Origin: an uncultured Cellvibrio sp.
GTDB taxonomy: Bacteria > Pseudomonadota > Gammaproteobacteria > Pseudomonadales > Cellvibrionaceae
NCBI GenBank assembly: GCA_946886255.1
Contig: CAMPIG010000058.1
Span: 1-16,022, forward strand
DNA: 16,022 nt
Reading direction: 5' to 3'
Part shown: one piece after another, positions 7,951-15,549 of the stretch
How the letters are laid out: every line of letters begins with the position of its first letter
How positions within the stretch are numbered: the stretch's first letter is position 1
Translations under genes and position numbers: made by a program
Notes under the pieces: model-generated
Told to the model about the DNA's origin: nothing
Database searches by the model: none
What the model saw: only the letters and a program-made list of their open reading frames with translations

Positions 7951-7964
7951 TTGATTCGCATCAA
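7951..7964. promoter_or_regulatory. ANR/FNR-type binding site
   Basis: The sequence TTGAT-TCGC-ATCAA is a perfect match to the FNR/ANR consensus TTGAT-N4-ATCAA. It begins 19 bases after the ccmG stop codon and lies 60 bases before the start of the small membrane protein gene. A possible -10 element, CATAAG, sits at 7985-7990, 20 bases beyond the box, close to the arrangement seen when FNR activates from about -41. I infer oxygen-responsive activation of the small gene; the match itself is direct. Confidence 0.72.
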
Positions 7965-7980
7965 ACCAAAGGCCGCAAAA

Positions 7981-8026
7981 CTGCCATAAGCTGTAAGCAT
8001 CTGCCATAACCAACAGGTGCTGCCAT
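7981..8026 (+). repeat. Three short direct repeats before the small membrane protein gene
   Basis: CTGCCATAA occurs at 7981-7989 and again at 8001-8009, exactly 20 bases apart. A third, shorter copy CTGCCAT lies at 8020-8026 and includes the first two bases of the small gene's ATG. The spacing of about two helical turns suggests protein binding on one DNA face, but chance cannot be excluded. Confidence 0.5.
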
Positions 8027-8174
8027 GTATATGGATTGGGTAATCGTGTCGAGTTTGATTGTTGTTGCTTTGACTTGCGCAATTGTGGTCTATATCAGCG
8101 TGTACGCGCTGAAAAAGATTCGCAAGGAAATTGAGCGTACTGCCAATGAGTTGGAGATAAACAGCAAAAAATAG
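8025..8174 (+). CDS. Unrecognised 49-residue single-span membrane protein
   Basis: I do not recognise the family. The ATG at 8025 opens a 49-codon frame ending with TAG at 8172-8174. AGGTG lies five bases before the start. Residues about 5-28 (from WVIVSSLIVVALTCAI on to VYAL) form one strong membrane span with a cysteine at position 18. A charged helical tail follows: KKIRKEIERTANELEINSKK. By the positive-inside rule the tail should be cytoplasmic. The gene sits downstream of ccmG behind a perfect ANR/FNR-type box and just ahead of an intrinsic terminator, so it looks like a real transcribed unit, either the last gene of the ccmA-G operon or driven by its own low-oxygen promoter. A small helper of a membrane respiratory complex or of Ccm is possible but unproven. 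Confidence 0.72.
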   Translation: MYMDWVIVSSLIVVALTCAIVVYISVYALKKIRKEIERTANELEINSKK

Positions 8175-8203
8175 CCAAGGCGGAATGCAAAACTGGCAGA
8201 CAT

Positions 8204-8233
8204 AAAAAAGCCCCGGGATAACGGGGCTTTTTT
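8204..8233. terminator. Two-way intrinsic terminator between the small gene and the tRNA genes
   Basis: A 12-base perfect stem, AAAAAAGCCCCG (8204-8215) and CGGGGCTTTTTT (8222-8233), encloses the six-base loop GGATAA. The G+C core with a T run on one side and an A run on the other works on both strands. It can end the ccm/small-gene transcript from the left and the tRNA transcript from the right. Confidence 0.93.
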
Positions 8234-8257
8234 ATTGGTTGTTAAAACCAGGAATAG

Positions 8258-8334
8258 TGGCGGACCGGACGGGACTCGAACCCGCGACCTCCGGCGTGAC
8301 AGGCCGGCATTCTAACCGACTGAACTACCGGTCC
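8258..8334 (-). tRNA. tRNA-Asp (anticodon GTC)
   Basis: The gene spans 77 bases with an encoded CCA end (TGG at 8258-8260 on the plus strand). The acceptor stem GGACCGG pairs fully with CCGGTCC and is followed by discriminator G, a known Asp identity base. The anticodon stem-loop CCGGC-CTGTCAC-GCCGG places GTC at 8298-8300. The T arm has the TTCGAGT loop. It lies 35 bases downstream of tRNA-Val on the same strand and is followed by the strong terminator, so the two are probably one transcript. Confidence 0.97.
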
Positions 8335-8369
8335 GCAGAAAAAGCACTTTTTACCTTGTGAGTAACAAG

Positions 8370-8445
8370 TGGTGGGCGGTACAAGACTCGAACTTGTGAC
8401 CCATGCCTTGTAAGGGCATTGCTCTACCAACTGAGCTAACCGCCC
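8370..8445 (-). tRNA. tRNA-Val (anticodon TAC)
   Basis: The gene spans 76 bases with an encoded CCA end (TGG at 8370-8372 on the plus strand). The acceptor stem GGGCGGT pairs with ACCGCCC and is followed by discriminator A. The anticodon arm ATGCC-CTTACAA-GGCAT places TAC at 8410-8412, which reads GUA and other Val codons. The T arm ACAAG-TTCGAGT-CTTGT pairs fully. It is the first gene of the two-tRNA transcript. Confidence 0.97.
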
Positions 8446-8460
8446 GTTCAGGTGGTGCGT

Positions 8461-8488
8461 ATTCTAACGATAAGATTACAAGGGTCAA
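8461..8488 (-). promoter_or_regulatory. Sigma-70-type promoter of the tRNA-Val/tRNA-Asp unit
   Basis: On the minus strand TTGACC (8488-8483) is followed after 16 bases by TAGAAT (8466-8461). Both hexamers are close to consensus. The expected start lies only a few bases ahead of the tRNA-Val 5' end at 8445, and the bases after the -10 are G+C-rich (ACGCACCACC), as is usual for promoters under stringent control. Confidence 0.75.
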
Positions 8489-8595
8489 TCATTTTTTCAT
8501 GCCGCTTAAAAATTAATGCTTGTGTTTCAGTGGCTTGGTGAAAAATTGTTCGTTATCTTCAGCTTTTGATCAGCCGGCGTGCATACTCGCCACTG

Positions 8596-8615
8596 ACAAA
8601 CTCAGCTTGTATACT
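8596..8615 (+). promoter_or_regulatory. Possible ccmH promoter -10 element with overlapping imperfect palindrome
   Basis: TATACT at 8610-8615 is a fair -10 match 31 bases before the ccmH ATG, but no good -35 is seen at the right spacing. An imperfect palindrome, ACAAACTCAGCTTGT at 8596-8610 (six of seven base pairs), runs into it and could be an operator. A promoter is needed somewhere in 8446-8646 because the terminator and tRNA genes separate ccmH from ccmG. The exact site is uncertain. Confidence 0.3.
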
Positions 8616-8646
8616 CCGCCCTTTATCTTGCTATGAGGCACCCACC

Positions 8647-9189
8647 ATGTCGGGGCGTTGGATTCTTTTGCTTACCCTGTTGTTAACAGCCGGCGCAGCA
8701 GTTGCTGCGATTGATGTCCACGAGTTTGATAATGATGTCGAGCGTCAGCGCTACCAAAGTTTTATCGACGAAATGCGCTGCCCTAAATGTCAAAACCAAA
8801 ATCTATCCGGTTCTGATTCGCCTATCGCTAAAGATTTGCGGCGCGAACTCTACGCAATGATTCAGGACGGTCGTTCCGACAAAGAGATTGTGGACTTTAT
8901 GGTGGAGCGCTATGGGGAGTACATTCTGTATCGCCCACGTTTAACACCGGCTACTGTGATGTTATGGGTGGGGCCTGCCGTATTATTTCTGGCGGGTTTG
9001 ATCATTCTGATTGTAATTGTGCGGCAGCGTCGGCGCGACGTGTTGCTGAAGGGTCCGGTAGCCCTTGATTCCAAAGAGCAATCTCGCCTGGCTGCCTTGC
9101 TGCGCGACTCGGAGCTCCACACCAGTGAAACCAATAACAATAAATCTTCTGACTCATCAGAACCTTCTAATAAGGAATCCCGCTCATGA
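8647..9189 (+). CDS. ccmH: Apocytochrome c thiol-handling protein CcmH
   Basis: CcmH works with CcmG and CcmF to reduce or hold the CXXCH cysteines of apocytochrome c before heme attachment. I chose the ATG at 8647 because GAGG lies eight bases before it and a signal peptide starts there (WILLLTLLLTAGAAVA, with cleavage likely near residue 21). An upstream in-frame ATG at 8566 would put 27 unlikely residues ahead of the signal. The 180-residue product has the redox motif RCPKCQNQNL with Cys45 and Cys48, a membrane span at about residues 101-123, and a polar tail. It resembles the short CcmH (CycL) of Pseudomonas rather than the long E. coli fusion, as expected with a separate ccmI. Its stop overlaps the ccmI start as ATGA. 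Confidence 0.95.
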   Translation: MSGRWILLLTLLLTAGAAVAAIDVHEFDNDVERQRYQSFIDEMRCPKCQNQNLSGSDSPIAKDLRRELYAMIQDGRSDKEIVDFMVERYGEYILYRPRLTPATVMLWVGPAVLFLAGLIILIVIVRQRRRDVLLKGPVALDSKEQSRLAALLRDSELHTSETNNNKSSDSSEPSNKESRS

Positions 9190-10460
9190 TGCCATTGTGG
9201 TCCGCCATGGCGGCGCTCTCCCTCCTGGCTGCTGTCTTTATTCTCTGGCCATTGTGGCGTCACCGGAAGCAGTTGCAGGCTAACAGCGCGTCTGATTCAG
9301 CCGCTGCTCGTCTTCAGGAAAATATTGCGTTATTTCGCGAGCATATGCGCGATCTGGACAACGCGTTCACCGAGGGCCGTATTGACGCTGAGCAGCATGC
9401 CCAATTGAAGTTGGAGCAGGAGCGCACATTGCTGGACGACGAGGCGAGTGCCCGTACCGCCGGGAATCAATTTAATCTGGGGTTTGGCAACAGAAGTCTG
9501 GTATTTATCGCGGTGCTGATCATTGCTTGCGGCGTTTTGTTGTACCGCGAACTGGGTAGCAGTGCGGATGTGCATATCCAACAATTACAGGTGGAGAAGT
9601 CTCGCCTTGATTATCAGGATCTGCTGCATAACCGCAACCCGGACCCGGCTCGCACAAGGGCGTTTATCCAGGAATTGGAAGAGCGGGTGGAACAAGAGCC
9701 GGATAATCTTCAATACTGGTTTTTGCTCGCGCGCAATGCGCTTGAGGTCGCCGATTACGCCAAGGCTGTTACCGCCTACCAACGCACCCTTGCACTTGAC
9801 CCGGGCGCCGCTATCGTGATGGCCGAACTGGCCCAGGCGATGTTCCTGCGCGACCAGAATCAGATGAGTCCGGCGATTGCGGAATTAGCTCAAAAAGCTT
9901 TACAGGCTGATGCCCAAAATACAACTGCCCTGGGGTTGGCCGGTATCAATGCCTTCCAGCAAAAAGATTTCCGTGCAGCAGCGCGCTACTGGCAACAGGC
10001 CGTCGATATCATGGGGCCGGACGCACCGGGTGCCCGTGCACTGCAAGGCGGTGTCGCGCGAGCGCGGCAAGAAGCCGCAAATCAACCGGGAGCTAGTGAA
10101 CCGGCAGCCTCAGGAAAATCTATCAGTCTCAATGTCAGTATGGCTGAGGGCGTTAATGCGGCAGCGGATCAATTGGTTTACGTTTATGCGAGAGCCTGGC
10201 AAGGTTCGCGGATGCCGCTGGCGATTACCCGCATCAAAGTCGCTGATTTGCCGGCAACAATTATCCTGGATGAAACTATGGCCATGTCAACAATGGCGTC
10301 GCTTGCTCAAGCAGATCGTGTAGAAGTCGTGGCAAGAATTTCCGAAGATGGCAGCGCAACAGCAAAAGCTGGCGACTGGCAGGTAAGTGTAGGGCCCCTG
10401 GAAATGGATGCTTTGCCCGACGTTACCGAACTGGTAATTGCTGAAAAATTAACCGAATAA
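9186..10460 (+). CDS. ccmI: Cytochrome c biogenesis TPR protein CcmI (CycH)
   Basis: CcmI is the apocytochrome chaperone that brings the C-terminal part of apocytochrome c to the CcmF/CcmH ligase. The 424-residue product has a first membrane span at about residues 5-24, a cytoplasmic loop with the family segment ALFREHMRDLDNAFTEGRID, and a second span near 104-120. TPR repeats cover about residues 175-285, for example WFLLARNALEVADYAKAVTA. A C-terminal beta-rich periplasmic domain runs from about residue 313. A second ATG at 9189 is in frame and could be the real start. The AAGGA before ccmI lies inside the end of ccmH, which fits coupled translation. It is the last ccm gene in the window. 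Confidence 0.93.
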   Translation: MMPLWSAMAALSLLAAVFILWPLWRHRKQLQANSASDSAAARLQENIALFREHMRDLDNAFTEGRIDAEQHAQLKLEQERTLLDDEASARTAGNQFNLGFGNRSLVFIAVLIIACGVLLYRELGSSADVHIQQLQVEKSRLDYQDLLHNRNPDPARTRAFIQELEERVEQEPDNLQYWFLLARNALEVADYAKAVTAYQRTLALDPGAAIVMAELAQAMFLRDQNQMSPAIAELAQKALQADAQNTTALGLAGINAFQQKDFRAAARYWQQAVDIMGPDAPGARALQGGVARARQEAANQPGASEPAASGKSISLNVSMAEGVNAAADQLVYVYARAWQGSRMPLAITRIKVADLPATIILDETMAMSTMASLAQADRVEVVARISEDGSATAKAGDWQVSVGPLEMDALPDVTELVIAEKLTE

Positions 10461-10782
10461 TAAAAAGCATAGTGTCATCCATCTCTCCCGGCAGCGGCTG
10501 TGTAAACCTTCGTGCGCGCTGCCGGGCAGAAAATCCTGTGAAAAACACGTTTTGTCTGTGAAACAACCGCGAAGGCGGGGTGTAAAGCGCAGTGCAAGTG
10601 TGTAGAATTCTGGCCTTTATGCGGTTGTTGGACTGATCCTTTAGACTGCTCAAAAAATATAACGAAATCAAATAGCTAGCTCGTTGCTTTCACCGGCGAT
10701 GAAGATCTACCGAGGTTTCGTCAAGTTTGGCTGTTAGCGCCATTTTTTTAAGCAAATTTGATTACAAGAGCGACACGGACAT
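10461..10782. other. 322-base intergenic region between ccmI and smc
   Basis: No convincing gene is seen here. It holds a perfect 10-base inverted repeat, CCCGGCAGCG at 10487-10496 and CGCTGCCGGG at 10517-10526, with a 20-base loop and no T run after it. It also holds a direct repeat CTGTGAAA at 10536-10543 and 10556-10563, 20 bases apart, and a small hairpin CCGC-GAAG-GCGG near 10567. TAGAAT at 10603-10608 could be a -10 element, but I find no matching -35. The smc promoter is expected in this region and is not pinned down. Confidence 0.6.
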
Positions 10783-13700
10783 ATGCGGCTAAAGTGCATC
10801 AAGCTGGCAGGCTTTAAATCCTTCGTTGACCCGACGACGGTTAACTTTCCCAGCAATCTTTGCGCGGTGGTAGGCCCTAACGGTTGTGGCAAGTCCAACA
10901 TTATCGACGCGGTGCGTTGGGTAATGGGTGAATCTTCCGCGAAGAACCTGCGCGGCGAAAACATGACCGACGTTATCTTCAACGGGTCCAGTGGCCGCAA
11001 GCCCATCGGGCAGGCCTCTATTGAGCTGGTGTTTGACAATAGCGACGGGACTCTACTCGGCGAATACGCCAGCTTCACCGAAATATCGATCAAACGTAAA
11101 GTCACCCGCGACGGGCAGAACCTTTACTACCTCAACGGCGCCAAATGCCGCCGTCGCGATATCACCGACATCTTCCTCGGCACCGGTCTCGGTCCGCGCA
11201 GTTATGCCATCATCGAACAGGGCATGATCTCTCGCTTGATTGAAGCCAAGCCGGAAGACCTGCGGGTTTACATCGAAGAAGCGGCGGGCATCTCCAAATA
11301 CAAGGAGCGTCGCCGTGATACGGAAAACCGTATTCGCCGAACCATGGAAAACCTTGAGCGCCTGACGGACATTCGCGATGAGCTGGAGCGGCAATTGTCC
11401 CGTCTGCAGCGCCAGGCCCAGGCGGCTGAAAAATATACTGAATACAAAAAAGAAGAGCGCTTGCTGAAAGCCCAGGTCCAGGCGCTTAAATACCAGCAGC
11501 TGGATCAGCAGGCCAAGGTCAAGCAAGAAGCCATCCGCGATCTGGAACTGCGTATGGAGTCGTTTATCACCAATCAGGTGAATAAAGATACCCAGATCGA
11601 AAAATATCGCGCGCAGTACACGGAGCTGGGCGACAAATTCAATGAAGTTCAGGGCCGCTACTATGCTATCGGCGCGGACATCGCGCGGCTGGAGCAAAGC
11701 ATTCAACATGCCCAGGAACGTTCCCGCCAACTGCAGACTGACCTGGACCAGACCAACCGCGACTGTAAGGAAGCGGAAGAGAGTCTGCTGATCGATGCGC
11801 AAAAGGCGGAAGCCTGGGAAGCTGAGCTGCTGGAGCTGGAGCCGGAACTGGAACTGGTCAAGGCCGCTGAAGAAAGCTCGGGCGATGTGCTTTTGGCTTC
11901 CGAAGAGGCCATGCAGCGCTGGCAAAACGAGTGGGATGCATTCAACCAGCGCGCGGCCGAGCCGCGTCAGAAAGCGGAAGTGCAGCAATCCCGTATTCAA
12001 CATCTGGAACAGGTGCAACAGCGCCTGTTGCAGCGCATCGAAAAACTCAAAGACGAAAAAGCCAATCTGGTCGATGGTTCCGAGGACGACGAGATTGGTC
12101 AACTGACTGAGCAGTTGGCGGAGTTGGACCTGGCGGCCGATGAGAAACGCAGCCGTGTTGATGCTCTGACCGAGCAACTCGATCAGCAGCGCAACGATAA
12201 TAATCGCTTCACCAATGAACTGGATCAGGTGCGCAGCAAACTGCAAAGCATGCGCGGCCGCCACGCTTCGTTAGAGGCACTGCAACAGGCGGCGCTCGGC
12301 GAGAAAAACAAAGCCGTTACCCAATGGCTTGAGACCCAACAGTTATTGAATAAGCCGCGCCTCGCCGAAACCCTCAAGGTGGCTGAGGGCTGGGATACTG
12401 CCCTGGAAACGGTATTGGGCAATACCTTGCAAGCGGTATGTCTCGACAATCTGGACGCGGTCAAGGATGTGCTGGGTAATCTTACCCAAGGCGAACTTGT
12501 GCTGTTTGATACCCAGGCCAGCGTCGCCAGCAGCAATGCAAACAAGGCTAATTTATTGAGCGCCAAGGTCACGGCGCCCTGGGATGTTGCCGGTCTGTTG
12601 GATGGTATCTATGCGGCGGACGACCTCGTCGCGGCCTTGCAATTGCGTTCGCAACTGTCCGCCCACGAATCCGTGATTACCAAAGACGGTATCTGGCTTG
12701 GCCCGCACTGGTTGCGTGTCGCGCGCGATAGTGATGCCAGCTCCGGTGTCATCGCCCGGCGTCAGGAGTTGGAAGAGTTAAGCGCGGCCATTGCGGAGGC
12801 GGAGGAGCAGGTTGACTCGCTCAGCCAACAATTGGAGCAGGGCCGCGACTTGCTCAAACACATTGAACAACAGCGGGAAACCCTGCGTCGCGAAACAGAA
12901 GAACAAGGCCGTCGCTATGGTGAGGTACGTTCGCAATTAAGTGCCAAGCAGGTGCGTTTAGAGCAGATCAACATGCGGCGCGAGCGTGCCGAGGCGGAAA
13001 TCCGCGAAGCGCGCGAGCAAATGGAACAGGAAGCCGAACATTTATCCGAAGCGCGGATGATCCTCAGCGAAGCCATCGAGATGATGGAGCAGGACACGGA
13101 TCAGCGCGAGAAATTACTGCAAGAGCGCGACAATATTCGCAGCGGTCTGGACCAGGCGCGGCAGCGTGCCCGTCACGACAAAGACAAAGCTCATGAGCTG
13201 GCCATGCGCTACCAGTCGGTAAAAACCCAGCTCGACAGTATCCGCTTGGGTATTGGCCGCCTGCGCGAGCAGACGGCGCGATTGCAGGAACGTCGCGAGC
13301 AACTCACGCTGTCCCTCAGCGATAACCGCGATCCTATCGAAGAATACAAACTTGAGTTGGAGGCTTGTCTCTCCAAACGCTTGTCAGTGGAAGCGGCATT
13401 GACCGAAGCACGCCGCGAACTGGAGACGGTTGAGCATGAGCTGCGCAATGTTGAACAGGCGCGCAACCGGGCAGAGCAGGAAGTACAGGCTGTGCGCTCG
13501 CACCTGGAACAGGAGCGTCTGGCAGCACAAATGTTTGAAGTTCAACGTGCGGGTATTGCCCAACAACTGGAAGAAGACAATCTCGATCTTCAGCAACTCC
13601 TTGCGGAAATGCCCGAGGGTTCCGAGATTAAACCGCTGGAAGAAGAACTCGAAAGTGTTGCGGGCAGAATCAATCGTCTGGGCCCGATCAACCTCGCGGC

Positions 13701-14292
13701 TATCGACGAATACAAAACAGAATCCGAGCGTAAGAATTATCTGGATGCACAGAATGCCGATTTGATGGAGGCACTGGAGACTCTGGAAAACGCGATCAAA
13801 CGCATTGATCGCGAAACCCGCACCCGCTTCAAGGAAACTTTCGACCAGGTCAATAAAAGTTTGCAGGAACTGTTTCCCAAAGTGTTCGGCGGCGGCCATG
13901 CATATCTGGAACTTACCGGAGAGGATTTACTCGATACCGGTATTGCGATCATGGCGCGCCCACCAGGCAAACGTAATAGCACCATCCATTTGCTTTCCGG
14001 TGGAGAAAAAGCGCTCACGGCTATTGCGCTGGTTTTCTCCATCTTCCGCCTGAATCCGGCACCCTTCTGTATGCTGGACGAAGTGGACGCACCTCTGGAT
14101 GACGCTAACGTCGGTCGCTACGCGCGTATGGTTGAAGAGATGTCTGAACACGTGCAATTTATTTATATCACGCATAACAAGATTGCGATGGAGATGGCCC
14201 ACCAGTTGATGGGTGTCACCATGCATGAACCCGGTGTTTCGCGTCTGGTTACCGTGGACGTTGACGAGGCGGCAGAACTGGCGGCGATATAA
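10783..14292 (+). CDS. smc: Chromosome partition protein SMC
   Basis: SMC is the ATPase that, with ScpA and ScpB, compacts and aligns newly copied chromosome arms. The 1169-residue product begins MRLKCIKLAGFKSFVDP, a typical SMC start. Walker A GPNGCGKS is at residues 31-38. Long coiled coils rich in Glu, Gln and Arg cover about 170-510 and 665-1010. A hinge domain lies near 520-655. The C-terminal head carries LGPINLAAIDEY, the ABC signature LSGGEK at 1071-1076 and Walker B CMLDEVDAPLDD with the catalytic Glu1100. All head motifs are intact and the length is normal for gammaproteobacteria with true SMC rather than MukB. The ribosome site is weak (ACGGAC just before the ATG). zipA follows after 68 bases in the same direction. 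Confidence 0.98.
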   Translation: MRLKCIKLAGFKSFVDPTTVNFPSNLCAVVGPNGCGKSNIIDAVRWVMGESSAKNLRGENMTDVIFNGSSGRKPIGQASIELVFDNSDGTLLGEYASFTEISIKRKVTRDGQNLYYLNGAKCRRRDITDIFLGTGLGPRSYAIIEQGMISRLIEAKPEDLRVYIEEAAGISKYKERRRDTENRIRRTMENLERLTDIRDELERQLSRLQRQAQAAEKYTEYKKEERLLKAQVQALKYQQLDQQAKVKQEAIRDLELRMESFITNQVNKDTQIEKYRAQYTELGDKFNEVQGRYYAIGADIARLEQSIQHAQERSRQLQTDLDQTNRDCKEAEESLLIDAQKAEAWEAELLELEPELELVKAAEESSGDVLLASEEAMQRWQNEWDAFNQRAAEPRQKAEVQQSRIQHLEQVQQRLLQRIEKLKDEKANLVDGSEDDEIGQLTEQLAELDLAADEKRSRVDALTEQLDQQRNDNNRFTNELDQVRSKLQSMRGRHASLEALQQAALGEKNKAVTQWLETQQLLNKPRLAETLKVAEGWDTALETVLGNTLQAVCLDNLDAVKDVLGNLTQGELVLFDTQASVASSNANKANLLSAKVTAPWDVAGLLDGIYAADDLVAALQLRSQLSAHESVITKDGIWLGPHWLRVARDSDASSGVIARRQELEELSAAIAEAEEQVDSLSQQLEQGRDLLKHIEQQRETLRRETEEQGRRYGEVRSQLSAKQVRLEQINMRRERAEAEIREAREQMEQEAEHLSEARMILSEAIEMMEQDTDQREKLLQERDNIRSGLDQARQRARHDKDKAHELAMRYQSVKTQLDSIRLGIGRLREQTARLQERREQLTLSLSDNRDPIEEYKLELEACLSKRLSVEAALTEARRELETVEHELRNVEQARNRAEQEVQAVRSHLEQERLAAQMFEVQRAGIAQQLEEDNLDLQQLLAEMPEGSEIKPLEEELESVAGRINRLGPINLAAIDEYKTESERKNYLDAQNADLMEALETLENAIKRIDRETRTRFKETFDQVNKSLQELFPKVFGGGHAYLELTGEDLLDTGIAIMARPPGKRNSTIHLLSGGEKALTAIALVFSIFRLNPAPFCMLDEVDAPLDDANVGRYARMVEEMSEHVQFIYITHNKIAMEMAHQLMGVTMHEPGVSRLVTVDVDEAAELAAI

Positions 14293-14360
14293 CAGCCTGC
14301 CGGGATTTCACCAGAACCAGTTGCGATTTTATAGATTGAATCTTATCAACGGATAACATC

Positions 14361-15549
14361 ATGCAAGAATGGGTAACCGTCATCATTGTGCTTCTCATCC
14401 TCGCGATTTTGCTGGATGGTGTACGGCGCATGCGAATCAATCAGCGGGATAAAATTCGTATGTCCCGCTCCATGCACAAACAGGGCGGCGCTGAAGCAAC
14501 CAAAGAATTCACCAGCGAATTGCCTAACGGCGGTGCCCGCGTCGTGGGTTATCGTGAAGTGCCCCAAGGCTCTACTGTTCGCCCACCGCGCAAGCCAGCT
14601 GTCCCCACTAACACGACGCGTGAGCAACGCCGCGCGCCGGAACAAACCCGCCTGAATCTTGATGAAGCTGTGCCCTTGCTGATGGAATCTGTATCCGAAG
14701 ATGTTCTGATGCGCGATCAAAAAGACGAGCAGGATGCAGTTGCGAAAGTACGTTCAGATAATCAGCGCATTAGTGATCAACAGCGCATTGAACCGACATT
14801 TTCTGCGCTCGATGACGAGCAACCCTATGGTGGCACCACCCGTAGCAACTCTCGCACTACTAGCGCCGTGCAACCTCATTATGAAGACGATGATGATCAT
14901 GACGATTATCACGTTGCTGAACGCAGTAGTGATGACGATGCGCAGACTTACCGCGAAGAAGATGACGATTATGCGGATGAGCATGATGTTGAAGCGGATG
15001 ATGTCGAAGATGATTACGCCGATGATTATGACGGCGAAGACTATGACGGCGAAGATCATGACGATGACGACGATTATGATGAGGAATACGACGAGCCTGA
15101 GGAGGCGCCGGTTTCCAATACGGATCAGCCACCCAGAGAACCGGAAGAAGTCCTGATCATCAATGTCATGTCGATGAAAGGCGAATTCTTCAATGGTGCG
15201 GCACTGCTGGACATCATCCTTAAATGCGGCATGCGCTATGGCGATATGAATATTTTTCATCGCTACAGCGACAACAAAGGCGAGGGCGCCTTGTTATTTA
15301 GCATGGCGAATATGGTGAAGCCCGGCACCTTCGATCTTGATGCGATGGACAACTTTGAAACGCCAGGTATCAGTTTGTTTATGACTTTGCCGATCAACGC
15401 CGACAGCATGACATCCTTTGATTTAATGGTGGACACGGCGCGCGCTATCGCCGAAACCCTCGGCGGCGAACTTAAAGATGAACAGCGCAGCGTTATGACA
15501 CGGCAAACCATTGAACACTGCCGCCAACGCATTCGCGATTATGAATTGA

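Noticed and set aside
7606..8082. 158-codon minus-strand frame across ccmG and the small gene
   Set aside because: It runs opposite the well-supported ccmG, and the product matches nothing I recognise.
7975..8195. GCAAAACTG direct repeats at 7975-7983 and 8187-8195 flanking the small gene as insertion scars
   Set aside because: Nine bases is short, there are no terminal inverted repeats, and such A-rich words recur by chance.
8242..8430. 62-codon minus-strand frame over the tRNA genes
   Set aside because: It is translated tRNA sequence; its GFESRPVRH end comes from the T arm of tRNA-Asp. Both tRNAs fold perfectly.
8258..8445. tRNA genes as the attachment site of an integrated element
   Set aside because: No integrase is present and I found no repeat of a tRNA 3' end elsewhere in the window.
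10423..10671. 82-codon minus-strand frame between ccmI and smc
   Set aside because: It overlaps the end of ccmI, has no clear ribosome site and no recognisable features; chance is the simplest reading.
10699..10737. 12-codon frame (MKIYRGFVKFGC) upstream of smc as a leader peptide
   Set aside because: No ribosome site and no attenuator-like hairpin follows it; too short to support.
11053..12264. 403-codon open frame on the minus strand inside smc
   Set aside because: It lies opposite the smc coiled coil, where skewed codon use keeps the antisense frame open. The product is a Leu/Phe-rich mirror of the coiled coil with no recognisable domain, and smc itself is intact.
14754..15260. 168-codon hydrophobic-looking frame on the minus strand inside zipA
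   Set aside because: It is the reverse complement of the GAT/GAC-rich acidic tract, which reads as Ile and Val codons. There is no ribosome site and no family likeness.
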